From Sediminispirochaeta smaragdinae DSM 11293 (lineage in GTDB: Bacteria; Spirochaetota; Spirochaetia; DSM-16054; Sediminispirochaetaceae): a stretch of 64,000 nt of DNA. Below the pieces are notes generated by a model, which was not told where the DNA came from, searched no databases, and saw nothing but the letters and a program-made list of their open reading frames with translations. Location: contig NC_014364.1 of the NCBI RefSeq assembly GCF_000143985.1, positions 2,666,001 through 2,730,000 on the forward strand, given 5' to 3'. This document shows, in pieces, positions 6,047 through 14,637 of the stretch (its first letter is position 1; each line of letters starts with the position of its first letter). The translations under genes and the position numbers were made by a program.

Positions 6047-9000
6047 GCAATTCTCCTCCATATCCTCATGAGGCGGTTACGGTCGGATGTTCTTGCCCCA
6101 ATGCGAGGAGTACCGTTCGTACCATCACTTTTGGGGCCCGATGTTTTGCCTTGAATTGTTGTATCAACATTGGCAGCCGCATTGATATCCTCAGCTTTTC
6201 CTGGTACGTCTTCAGTCGTGTATCCATAGACAAAAATTTTAGGATTACTTCCGCTTGTATTAGTTCCTACACCATTAAGTGTGATAAAGCCTTGGAGATT
6301 ATCGGGCATTAGCCCATTTGTTCGGCCAGAACCGTTGTAACCTTCGGTATGAAAGTCTATGCCTTCACCGTCCCACAGTTTCTCCCAGGTCCCTCCAAAC
6401 AGGTAAGCAGGGGACTCGTTAGTCGGAAAGGCAACCGATAGGTCGTTACTTGCGCTTGAGGCGTATTGTGTGTACTGGGAGCCTACAGGGTGGGAATTTT
6501 GTTCTACATCGAGATTCCCTTTGTGGTAAATATCATATCCTTTGTAACTCAGGTGCTCGTTATTGACGATAAAATCCTGTCCGCCTAACTCAACGATAAG
6601 TTCAAGTGAAGCAACTATCTTTCTGGTGGTTAATTTTTCACAGTAAAACCCACCGTTGCCAAATAACGACAATCCATCGGGGTTAGCTTCTGTAACATAA
6701 AGCTGTACATAACCAACATCATTATCCGCGGGGAATTTCAGAACATCTCTAATCCACATGGTATTTGTATGTATTTCGCCGTCCCAGACAAAGTTTGCGA
6801 GATCTATATATCCGTACACTCTCTTGGACCCAAAACGTGTAAATGTAATCAATCTTTGCGGCTCAATTGAAAGAGAAGGTTCATCCGGCATGCCGGCAGG
6901 ATAGGAAGTGAAAGCAGAGCGGGCCTTACCGAAGATAACCTGTTCTCCGGCAGCCTTGATACCATCGGCCACCAGAGACAGAAGAGGCGCTTCCGTCTCA
7001 TCGAAGAAATGCACACCCTGTCGTCCGGCATTCGATCCCACCCGAAGGATCGCCTTACCGGTGGTACTGTCCTGGATCTCTAAGGCCGCATCATCCTGGA
7101 GCACATACTGACCATCAACAAGGCGCATCTCGCCCCTGATCTCGATCGAATCCCCGTCGGCCGTCCAGAAACCGAAAATGGTAGAGGCAAGGCTTTTTGC
7201 TCTGTCCGAAGGGTCAGAAAGCCCCCCAAGGTATCCCATGGCAACCCGAGGCTCGGCCCCGGCAGCCCCCCACACCTCGATACGGTTGTCTCCGGGATCA
7301 AGCTCTATCCTCGCTTTTCCCACCTCATCCGAGCGTATGGCGGTGGATGAAAGCAGCCAGTTGCCGACCCGTCCCGCATTGGCCCTGATCCCCGAAGCAT
7401 CGAGGATCGTATCCCCCGCCTTGATGGCCCCGCCCGAGAGGGTCAGGTTTCCGTCAATGGTCAGGTCATGGAGTATGCCGTACAGGTCCCCACGAAGCCA
7501 CACGTTGTTAAAAAAGGCATCCCCGTCCCCTCCAATCTTCCAGCCCGAAACACCACCCTGCTTGTAGTCGTCACTTTCAATACCGTTGCCTGCGGTAATC
7601 TTTCCCCGAAGCTCTGAGTCACCGGAGAGAAACAGGTCTCCATGAATCTGGAGGGTTCCGCCGTCCCACTTGATGTAGTTATTCCCGTCCCCGAGAAAGG
7701 ACCAGGTACCATCATTATTAATGACTGCTGTCCACTCCTCTCCATCAAAGAAGCCCAGAGCGCTTGCCGTCATATAGAGCCCTGCCACCGTGGTGTCGAT
7801 ATCCACCAGCTGGTTGCCGTTGACCGGCTGTATGATGCTTCCGTCCGACTCAAGGCCCACATCCACCCGCTCGGCCACACTCTTCGCCTCATCCGGATTG
7901 GTCGGCACCACAATCTGCCCTGCAACAACCGTCCCGAGGATGGTTTCAAGCGGGGCCACACTTACGCCCTCGTATTCCCATATCTCCGTTTCAACATCCC
8001 AGCTTCGGGAAGTGATACGAACGGTATTTGATATGCCGAGGGAAAGGGAGCTCACCGTAACGTAGCTTCCAAGGCTCTTTTCGGTAAGACTTTTAAACGT
8101 GTAATGAAGTCTTCCTGTGGTAATCGAGGAATACAAAGCGTTTGCAAGCTCGGTTGCCGCGTCATCGTCATACAGGTAGTTGGCTGAATACTTTTTCAGT
8201 TTGCCCGTGCTCTCCGGCCTTGAGAATACGGAGGTTTTCTTTTGATCCTTGTAAACAATATCGAGATCACCGGTTACCTTGATCTCATTGATAAGCTGGC
8301 CGTCTGCAAGGTTAAATTGGAATTCCGAATAGGTTGTTGCATGGTTTTCCATAACAAGGTCATAGACACCGAACAACTGTCCCATCCCTAAAATATCTAT
8401 CCATGTGCTGTGTCCAGGCTCCGGACCGAAAGAAACCCACGTATACCCATGGAGTTCCAGTTTTTGGTTTTCAGCTCCGACTATCTCATAATTTGAACTA
8501 CCAATATCGAGATTGTAGTCACAGCGATAGGGACCATCTGCCGGCCAAAGCGCCGGACCTTCGGCATCCTGGCCGCTATTTGATGCTATCGATTCCCATT
8601 TATCAACCTTCTCATAGTAGAGGGTAAGCCCGGTAAGCTTCTCATACTGATTGAAGGATACCTGTACCTGCTCAGCCTCAGAATCCTTTCTCTCAACCTC
8701 CAGAGATCCTATGATATTCTGTTCACTGAAAGCCCCGTCCGCTTCGACAGAAGAGGATGCCCAGTCGTAGATGTCGATCACCCCGTCGGGGAATACATTG
8801 TAGAGATGATGGTAATCCCAGAGGATTGCCTCAAGATCGTCTGCATAGCTGTCGCCGGAAGCAAAGGCAAGCTTCGGGATAACTTTGTTTATCGTTTCCC
8901 GTATTCCGATGTACTGGGAAGGGTAGCCGGCCGATGCCAAGAGTATGTGAACAATAGAATGGTCGGGATCATCAGGGTCACAGATCTTCCCGTCCGATAT

Positions 9001-9357
9001 CATCACGTCGTCCTGCAGGGTGGATTCAAGCAGATACCCATAATCATAGATCTCGAAGTCGATCGTCCGGTCGTTATCGGTGACCTTGTACTTGGTCACC
9101 GGCCGGGAGAAGCCGCGAAACCAGATCACCCCGTCACGATAGATTTCACACGGAATATCTCCGGTACACTGCAAAAGCCGCATTGCAAGGGCCGGAGTGA
9201 GAGTAGCCGAGAACGTGGCCGAACCTAAAGCAGGTTTGAAATCATCGTCATGAAGCTTCTCGGTAAGCTTCAGAGAGTCTCTGACAAAGTTATCTCCACC
9301 GTAGCCGGTGATATCGACCCAGCCGTCCCCGTAATCAATGAGAATTTGCCAGCTCAT
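6043..9357 (-). CDS. Phage tail tip / tail fibre protein (receptor-binding)
   Basis: Large structural protein of about 1104 residues. I start it at 9357 (MSWQILIDYGDGW) because GGGGAG lies seven bases upstream. Residues 1-500 resemble a tail-tip or baseplate hub with beta domains; the middle (about 560-760) is a repetitive beta-rich shaft with segments such as GNLTLSGGAIKAGDTILDAS; the C-terminus ends RNRLMRIWRRIA after a Gly/Asn/Thr-rich tip, as in many host-range fibres. It follows the tape-measure gene after two bases. It is expected to bind the host surface; the receptor is unknown. Confidence 0.88.
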   Translation of the reverse strand: MSWQILIDYGDGWVDITGYGGDNFVRDSLKLTEKLHDDDFKPALGSATFSATLTPALAMRLLQCTGDIPCEIYRDGVIWFRGFSRPVTKYKVTDNDRTIDFEIYDYGYLLESTLQDDVMISDGKICDPDDPDHSIVHILLASAGYPSQYIGIRETINKVIPKLAFASGDSYADDLEAILWDYHHLYNVFPDGVIDIYDWASSSVEADGAFSEQNIIGSLEVERKDSEAEQVQVSFNQYEKLTGLTLYYEKVDKWESIASNSGQDAEGPALWPADGPYRCDYNLDIGSSNYEIVGAENQKLELHGYTWVSFGPEPGHSTWIDILGMGQLFGVYDLVMENHATTYSEFQFNLADGQLINEIKVTGDLDIVYKDQKKTSVFSRPESTGKLKKYSANYLYDDDAATELANALYSSITTGRLHYTFKSLTEKSLGSYVTVSSLSLGISNTVRITSRSWDVETEIWEYEGVSVAPLETILGTVVAGQIVVPTNPDEAKSVAERVDVGLESDGSIIQPVNGNQLVDIDTTVAGLYMTASALGFFDGEEWTAVINNDGTWSFLGDGNNYIKWDGGTLQIHGDLFLSGDSELRGKITAGNGIESDDYKQGGVSGWKIGGDGDAFFNNVWLRGDLYGILHDLTIDGNLTLSGGAIKAGDTILDASGIRANAGRVGNWLLSSTAIRSDEVGKARIELDPGDNRIEVWGAAGAEPRVAMGYLGGLSDPSDRAKSLASTIFGFWTADGDSIEIRGEMRLVDGQYVLQDDAALEIQDSTTGKAILRVGSNAGRQGVHFFDETEAPLLSLVADGIKAAGEQVIFGKARSAFTSYPAGMPDEPSLSIEPQRLITFTRFGSKRVYGYIDLANFVWDGEIHTNTMWIRDVLKFPADNDVGYVQLYVTEANPDGLSLFGNGGFYCEKLTTRKIVASLELIVELGGQDFIVNNEHLSYKGYDIYHKGNLDVEQNSHPVGSQYTQYASSASNDLSVAFPTNESPAYLFGGTWEKLWDGEGIDFHTEGYNGSGRTNGLMPDNLQGFITLNGVGTNTSGSNPKIFVYGYTTEDVPGKAEDINAAANVDTTIQGKTSGPKSDGTNGTPRIGARTSDRNRLMRIWRRIA

Positions 9358-9359
9358 CG

Positions 9360-11537
9360 TCAGGCTCCCCACTTCTCGACACGGCCGGATGACTGGCCGC
9401 GCTTTACCGTCTGGACGATGTACTTTGCAAAGGCCTCCGATCCTCCGGGACCGTACACGCTGTCCACATGCACCTGTACCGTCGTCCCGCCGCTTTTGAG
9501 GTTCCGGATGTCAAAGGGGATGACCGTCTCAGCTTTGTTTTTATCTCCGAGCCGGTACAATCCTCCGGACTCTCCCTGCGCCGGCACAATACCGCCGTCT
9601 GCAAGGCCCGTGTACTGCTGCTGATTGATCAGCGCCACCTTGCGGGCGGTCAGCCCTGCAATGACGGCGGCCATGGCCGAGGCCGCAATCGGGTTCATGG
9701 ATGCATAGGCATTGATAACCGCCTGTGCTCCCGATGCTATGGTTTCACTCTTCCTGTTCTTCTTGTCCCGTTCGAACTGCTTCCGCGCAAGCTTGTCCTC
9801 TTTCTCCGTCTTCTCGGCTTCAAGGTCTTCGTATGTTTCCCCGGCCGCCTTCTTAAACTCGATCTGGTTGTCGAGGTTGGAAATTTCCTTCTCGGCCGCA
9901 GCATCCGAGAGATCCCCCTGGAGGCTGTAGATATCAGAAAGCATGCCGTTTAGCTGGTTGTAGATGGCCATAGCCTCCTGGGCCCTTGAGGCATACAGCT
10001 GGATGATCTGCTCGGTTTTCCACTTCTCAACATCCACCTCATCCACACCGGCCTGTTTGGCCGCATCCACCTGCAGGCGTATCTCATCAAGGCGGGCCTG
10101 CAGCTGGCTCTTTCCAAAGCTCTCCCGTATCTCGGCAAGACGGGCCTCCTCGTCCCGTTCCATCTGCTGCCGGTCAAGGGAGGCTTCATTTAGAATGTCT
10201 TTATACTCTTGTTCCCACTCAGAAAGCCCTTCAAGCGGCTGTGACCAGTCGGTCTTGCCTTCCGAAAGCTTTCGGTTTCTCTCATCGATAAGATCGTTAA
10301 GGAGCCTCTGGACCTCAGCCATATCCTGACCGGCGGCCACCCCGGCATTACGAACGGCAGCCCACTTGTCGATCTCATCCTGCAGGAGTTTCAGCTGCTT
10401 CTCGTTCGGCTCCATGGCATCGAGCCGGCGCTTTCTGTACAGCTCAAGGGCTTGTACATTGTTCTTTGCAGCCTCGGCGGCAATTCGGTTTTGTTCGGTT
10501 GAGATGCTCGCAAGTTCCTGTTCAGCCTGTTTCTGCTGACCTAATGCCCTGATCGTTGCAATGATCTCGGCGATCTTCGCTTCCTGGTTTGCAATGATCG
10601 TACTGGAAGCCTCATTCTCCTGGCCGTAGTACCGGTCCTGCAGATCCATGAGCTTTTCCTGTTCAAGGGCAAGCGCCTGCTGAGCCTGCAGGAGTGCTTT
10701 TGACCCCTTGGTATCGACCGTTCCTCCTGCCTTCTCATAGGCATCGAGGACCTCTTTGATATCAAGAAGACTGTTGCGGGCGTTTGCCGCCTCGGTGACG
10801 ATATCGGTCAGCCATCTGACAAAGGGCTCCATACCGTCGGATATCGATCGGCCCAGACTCTCCTTGTAATCACCGACGGCATTACTTAACTGGGTAACCG
10901 CAGCAACACCGTTTTGAGCTTTTGCCTTGGCAAGTTCGAAGCCGTCAGCCATGGCCTTCTGAACGATTGCATGCTTCTCTCCATCGCCGGTGGCGGTCCT
11001 CAACTGCGGGATGTATCGCTGGAGCATGGTGTAATCGTCATTCATCGCCAGAGCAACAGCCTTCATGGATGTTTGCAGGTTGATCCCGAAGGCGTTTGCA
11101 AGCCCGATCGCTCCCTTCGATGCTTCTTCAAGCTTATCGCTTGCAACTCCCTGGCTTTTTGCAAGCTGCATAATACTCAGGATAGCCTCATCACCGTAGG
11201 TCGTGACACTTTGGATCCCCGAAGCTATCTCCTTGAGGCCGGGTAACAGATCATCGGCAGACTCTCCGGTCGCCCTGATTGCCGCGGCAAGAGCATCCTC
11301 GGCTTCTATCTGTACGCCGTACAGCTTGACCGATTCCTTCATCTGCTGCATCACCGCCTTCACTGATACGGCCGCAGCAGCATAAGCGCCGAAACTCTTT
11401 GCAGCCCCCACTGCAAGGTTTTTGAGCTGGCCTTCCAGTGAGTCGGTTTGCTTCTCTGCATCGCGCATGGCCTTTACCGCGGCCCGTGTCTCTGCGCGAA
11501 GAAGTATTTTCAGCTCGTCAATTACTGTTGATCCCAT
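9360..11537 (-). CDS. Tail tape measure protein
   Basis: About 725 residues from 11537 (AGGA six bases upstream of the ATG), rich in Ala, Gln, Glu and Lys, with long coiled coils (about 270-600) and a hydrophobic stretch near the C-terminus. The N-terminal 240 residues (TYGDEAILSIMQLAKSQGVA, MNDDYTMLQRYIPQLRTATG) match the conserved head of siphophage tape measures. It sets tail length and passes through the tube at injection. Its position right after the G/GT chaperone pair is diagnostic. It overlaps the end of the T-like frame by 20 bases. Confidence 0.92.
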   Translation of the reverse strand: MGSTVIDELKILLRAETRAAVKAMRDAEKQTDSLEGQLKNLAVGAAKSFGAYAAAAVSVKAVMQQMKESVKLYGVQIEAEDALAAAIRATGESADDLLPGLKEIASGIQSVTTYGDEAILSIMQLAKSQGVASDKLEEASKGAIGLANAFGINLQTSMKAVALAMNDDYTMLQRYIPQLRTATGDGEKHAIVQKAMADGFELAKAKAQNGVAAVTQLSNAVGDYKESLGRSISDGMEPFVRWLTDIVTEAANARNSLLDIKEVLDAYEKAGGTVDTKGSKALLQAQQALALEQEKLMDLQDRYYGQENEASSTIIANQEAKIAEIIATIRALGQQKQAEQELASISTEQNRIAAEAAKNNVQALELYRKRRLDAMEPNEKQLKLLQDEIDKWAAVRNAGVAAGQDMAEVQRLLNDLIDERNRKLSEGKTDWSQPLEGLSEWEQEYKDILNEASLDRQQMERDEEARLAEIRESFGKSQLQARLDEIRLQVDAAKQAGVDEVDVEKWKTEQIIQLYASRAQEAMAIYNQLNGMLSDIYSLQGDLSDAAAEKEISNLDNQIEFKKAAGETYEDLEAEKTEKEDKLARKQFERDKKNRKSETIASGAQAVINAYASMNPIAASAMAAVIAGLTARKVALINQQQYTGLADGGIVPAQGESGGLYRLGDKNKAETVIPFDIRNLKSGGTTVQVHVDSVYGPGGSEAFAKYIVQTVKRGQSSGRVEKWGA

Positions 11538-11816
11538 ACCCGTTCCTATAGGCACCTTCCGCCGTTTCTATGATCTCGACGATGAAAGCCGGTAATTCCG
11601 CCCATCCCCCTGAGAAGGGAAGAGCGCCGAAAAGCTTATAGCGGTACCACAGACCGAAGGCACTCCAAAACCAGTCATCAAGGTACTCGTTCACTTCACT
11701 TCGCAGGATCGTTACCAGCCTTCCGTCGACCACCACGCCGAGCCTTCCGTCTCCAATCTCCCGGCGCACCTTCTGCGAGCTCTGGCCCTTCATCCACAGC
11801 CCGATTCCAAGAGCTA
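11518..11816 (-). CDS. T-like extension of the tail assembly chaperone (made by -1 frameshift)
   Basis: This frame has an internal ATG at 11793 but reads open back to the A9 run at the end of the G gene. A -1 slip there joins ...SVDKKK to IALGIGLWMKGQSSQKVRRE and continues for about 91 residues to the stop at 11518. Lambda-like phages make gpGT in this way, just upstream of the tape-measure gene, and the extension recruits the tape measure. Independent initiation at 11793 cannot be excluded but lacks a good Shine-Dalgarno. Confidence 0.75.
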
Positions 11817-12215
11817 TTTTTTTTTATCAACGGAAGTCAGGCTCTTGAGCTCGTGCATGAGCTCACTTGCAAGTGCAACAAGGGGTAGATCGGAGAACAG
11901 CTGCTCTCCGCTGTCCACTTCAATACAGTTTCCCTCGACGCACACGACAAGATTATCAATACCGGTAATCATCTTCTTTACCCGAAGTACCCACGCTATT
12001 GTCAGATAGTCGGCATACCACCCTTCGTACGCTGCCTCATTATCCTTATCCGGCACCGGCCCGGCTTCCCGACGTGCCCGGCCGTAGATCTTCTCTTCCT
12101 CTTCAAAGGTGAGAAACCGGTAATGCACCGTTATTCTCTCATCCTTCTTCCGTCCCTTATTGCCCCAGGAGGGGACATACACCCCGTCCCGGGCTATGGT
12201 GATAGGTTTCGCCAT
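11814..12215 (-). CDS. Tail assembly chaperone (gpG-like)
   Basis: 133 residues, soluble and mostly helical after a beta-rich start (MAKPITIARDGVYVPSWGNK). Small size, position between the tail tube and the tape measure, and the A9 slippery run covering its last codons (three AAA followed by TAG) identify it as the G protein of a G/GT pair. The pair coats the tape measure during tail assembly and is absent from the virion. Sequence similarity to lambda gpG is not evident; the assignment is from position and recoding signal. Confidence 0.8.
   Translation of the reverse strand: MAKPITIARDGVYVPSWGNKGRKKDERITVHYRFLTFEEEEKIYGRARREAGPVPDKDNEAAYEGWYADYLTIAWVLRVKKMITGIDNLVVCVEGNCIEVDSGEQLFSDLPLVALASELMHELKSLTSVDKKK
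11817..11825 (-). promoter_or_regulatory. Programmed -1 ribosomal frameshift site (A9)
   Basis: Nine A residues on the - strand put A AAA AAA in the correct zero-frame phase (GAT AAA AAA AAA TAG), an efficient bacterial slippery heptamer, three bases before the stop. The -1 frame is open across it and continues into the T-like frame. Confidence 0.8.
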
Positions 12216-12217
12216 CT

Positions 12218-12910
12218 TTATGCCGCCTCTCTTATGTACAGGGTGGGATCAGGGTCTCCCGGTGCTATGCGAAAGCTACTTGAAAAGTTCTGTGCATCTT
12301 CTCCCGAGGCCCCAAGGCTGGAAGAAAGAATGATGACCTTTGCCCAGATAAAGGCTTCCTTTTCCCCTTTATCCGTTGACTTCTGGATCACGCCCTTGAT
12401 GTAGATCGGCGAGCCGTCCACATCGTTTTTGATGATGGTGCCACTTGCCGACTGCCTTATAACCTTGATGAAGTTGTTGATGACGTAGCCGGCTGCATCG
12501 GTAACATCCAGGGTAGTAAGCCCTTCAAGGCCGCCTGTCATATCCGTTTTCCCTGATCGGTAGCGTTTGACCTTGTCACTCAAGGTGGTCACATCGATCT
12601 CATTTTTATTGAAATCAATCGAAAAGCTCTGGATATCAGCCTTCTCACTTTCCTCTAAAAAGGCACACGCATCTCCTGACTCAGGCACAAGAGAACCGTC
12701 GTCCCAGAACAGCTCGCCATTTTCAAGGACCGAGGCAAAAGCGCTTGTCTCTCCCACTGCCGTGATACTCCACCAGCCGGCGCCTTCTCCGCTTGCCACT
12801 TCTCCTCCTACCAGTTCATCAAGACTCTTTGCCCCGTCGCCTGCAACCTCAGAGTCAAGTTTGACGGTGACAAGCTTCCCGTCACTTCCCACAAGTCTGT
12901 CTATTTCCAT
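12218..12910 (-). CDS. Major tail (tube) protein
   Basis: About 230 residues from 12910, preceded by AAGGAGAAGGATGAT. Position (between the tail terminator and the chaperones) and composition fit the tail tube subunit of a siphophage. It has an Ala/Gly/Ser-rich N-terminal half, a beta-rich middle (IDFNKNEIDVTTLSDKVKRY) with conserved Thr-Gly turns, and a C-terminal half ending PGDPDPTLYIREAA. It polymerises around the tape measure. A longer frame upstream overlaps the preceding gene and is rejected. Confidence 0.8.
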   Translation of the reverse strand: MEIDRLVGSDGKLVTVKLDSEVAGDGAKSLDELVGGEVASGEGAGWWSITAVGETSAFASVLENGELFWDDGSLVPESGDACAFLEESEKADIQSFSIDFNKNEIDVTTLSDKVKRYRSGKTDMTGGLEGLTTLDVTDAAGYVINNFIKVIRQSASGTIIKNDVDGSPIYIKGVIQKSTDKGEKEAFIWAKVIILSSSLGASGEDAQNFSSSFRIAPGDPDPTLYIREAA

Positions 12911-12911
12911 A

Positions 12912-13313
12912 TCATCCTTCTCCTTCTTCCGTGTAATCTGCCCTAATCTCCACCATCCAGCGGTAGAGCCCATTGGGGGCAATGCCGAGAGACGCATCTC
13001 CTGTGACAACCACCGAGGAGAACTTCAAGGCCCCCGATACCCCGCGAATCCTTCGAACCGCATCTTTGACAAAGGCCCGAAGATCAGAGCTTCTCTCATC
13101 CTTTGCATAGATATCGATCTGTATGGCAGCTGATCCCCCGTAGTATGAGAGATACACCTTTTCATTCGTGTCGCTTACAAGGCTCACCACCAGGTACGGT
13201 ATCTTTAACAAAACCCGGCTCTCGGTGTCATAGATCGCTTTGATCCTCTCCATGAGGGCCGTGTCGGCTCGAAGCTGCTCTGTGATCTCAACTTCCGGTG
13301 CTCTGCTCATCAA
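12912..13313 (-). CDS. Tail terminator / tail completion protein
   Basis: 133 residues with an alpha-beta pattern (EITEQLRADTALMERIKAIY, then alternating beta strands with LSYYGGSAAIQIDIYAKDER). This and its place between the gp10-like connector and the tail tube are typical of tail terminators (lambda gpU-like). It would cap the tail tube and join it to the head. The similarity is structural and positional, not by a clear motif. It overlaps the upstream gene by about 26 bases. Confidence 0.7.
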   Translation of the reverse strand: MMSRAPEVEITEQLRADTALMERIKAIYDTESRVLLKIPYLVVSLVSDTNEKVYLSYYGGSAAIQIDIYAKDERSSDLRAFVKDAVRRIRGVSGALKFSSVVVTGDASLGIAPNGLYRWMVEIRADYTEEGEG

Positions 13314-13713
13314 GCGCCTTCCTCAATCCTTCTTTCCAGATCTTCCGTATCTCCCTCATGGCCTTGTTCTTCCCGGCCCGCATGAAGGAATGCGGCTTCA
13401 TACGGCCACGGTTCTCACCGGTCTTTGTCGCCCGTTCCTCTGTTCCATACTCAACAATGAAGGCATGGGGAGCATTGTTCTTCACCGCTCCGGTATGACC
13501 CTTCACGTCATAACTCATGCCGGCTCTTAGGTTCCCGGTCCTGTCCGTCACCCGTTTATCTAAAAACTCGAGGGCATACTCATAGGCCTTCTCGGTCAAC
13601 GGCCCGATCGTGTTCTCGGCCGCCGAGATGGTAAGGCCTGCATACGAGCGCACGGTCTTCCGGCGTCTGACCGTACTTCTCTGGCCACTGCTGCTCCTTT
13701 TCGCCCAGCTCAT
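13288..13713 (-). CDS. HK97 gp10-like head-tail protein
   Basis: 141 residues, strongly basic at the N-terminus. The sequence carries the family pattern: a helix, RVTDRTGNLRAGMSYDVKG, the NNAPHAFIVEYGTEE loop, and KPHSFMRAGKNKAMREI near the C-terminus. Proteins of this family are neck or minor tail components assembled between connector and tail. It overlaps the connector gene by 4 bases and the terminator gene by 26, as part of the tightly packed late operon. Confidence 0.85.
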   Translation of the reverse strand: MSWAKRSSSGQRSTVRRRKTVRSYAGLTISAAENTIGPLTEKAYEYALEFLDKRVTDRTGNLRAGMSYDVKGHTGAVKNNAPHAFIVEYGTEERATKTGENRGRMKPHSFMRAGKNKAMREIRKIWKEGLRKALDEQSTGS

Positions 13714-14267
13714 ACCGAAACCTCACGGTAGGCGTCCCACACATTACGAACCTGAAAAGGCAGGTCCATGACCCCCACATACATGGTTTGATACTCCCCA
13801 CTTAATGCATTCCCCTTATCCAGCCAGCTGATACCCTGGGAACCAAGCCAGTAGCCCACCAGCTGTATCACCGACTCCTCAAGGTCCTCAGGGATAGATC
13901 CTTCCTCATACCCAGCACGGTAGGACACCTTGATATTGCGAAAGCCGCGTACCCAGCATGAGCGGCGAAACAGCCTGCCGGTCTCATCATCCCGTGTGTA
14001 CTCAGTAAGCTCAGTACCGGTGTCAAAGACTCCATAGGTATCAAACCACACTCCCGTGACACTCAGGATCGGATATTGCGGTAATTGCAACGTCCGGCTG
14101 CCGGTTCCCGATAAAATGACAACATGGTCGTCTGCTGAAAGCTTTCTGCTTGTGTAGGTTTCTGCCCGCCGGGATGCCACGGCGATAAGGCTTTCTGCCT
14201 CATTCTCCTGGCTCTCCTCAAGATCAAGCCGCTTCTTCACCGCCTCCCATGTTGTCAGGTTATTCAT
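13710..14267 (-). CDS. Head-tail connector (gp6-like adaptor)
   Basis: 185 residues, starting with the typical helical bundle of HK97 gp6-like adaptors (TTWEAVKKRLDLEESQENEA, SLIAVASRRAETYTSRKL), followed by beta strands (YPILSVTGVWFD, IKVSYRAGY) and a C-terminal helical part. Twelve copies usually bind under the portal to begin the neck. It is directly upstream of the gp10-like gene with a 4-base overlap. Confidence 0.82.
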   Translation of the reverse strand: MNNLTTWEAVKKRLDLEESQENEAESLIAVASRRAETYTSRKLSADDHVVILSGTGSRTLQLPQYPILSVTGVWFDTYGVFDTGTELTEYTRDDETGRLFRRSCWVRGFRNIKVSYRAGYEEGSIPEDLEESVIQLVGYWLGSQGISWLDKGNALSGEYQTMYVGVMDLPFQVRNVWDAYREVSV

Positions 14268-14270
14268 CTC

Positions 14271-14579
14271 TTACGCCTGGCCCTTTGCAGCTGCCTCGCT
14301 GATCGCAGCTTTCAGCCTGTCCTCTCCCCACCGTTCAAGGGTGGACGGAGCTCCCACCTTCAGCTGGGCGGCAAGGTCGACAAGACCACTCTTGTCAAGC
14401 TCATCAAGCTTCACCGTCTCAATAGTTTCCTCGTTTGTTTCAACACCCTTTTCGTCAAGGAATTTCGCATGACCTGCACGTACCAGGTCCTTTGCAACGT
14501 CATCCGGTGCCGAAACCTTCCCCGGTATGTACGAGAAATCCTTCCCGACAACCGAAACCAATACTTCAATGTCTTTCAA
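14271..14579 (-). CDS. Small phage head-region protein, TTG start
   Basis: 102 residues read from a TTG at 14579, which has AAGGAG six bases upstream; the in-frame ATG further up lies inside the capsid gene and is not credible. The first 45 residues form a short beta-rich module (DIEVLVSVVGKDFSYIPGKV). The last 40 (KSGLVDLAAQLKVGAPSTLE) look like a SAP or Rho-N-type helical domain that may touch nucleic acid. It lies between capsid and connector genes, where head decoration or head-fibre proteins are often found. The exact role is unknown. Confidence 0.65.
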   Translation of the reverse strand: MKDIEVLVSVVGKDFSYIPGKVSAPDDVAKDLVRAGHAKFLDEKGVETNEETIETVKLDELDKSGLVDLAAQLKVGAPSTLERWGEDRLKAAISEAAAKGQA

Positions 14580-14637
14580 ATCTTCTCTCCTTTTCCTACC
14601 TTGCAAGCCGGATGCCTTCCGGCTTGCAAAAGGGGCT

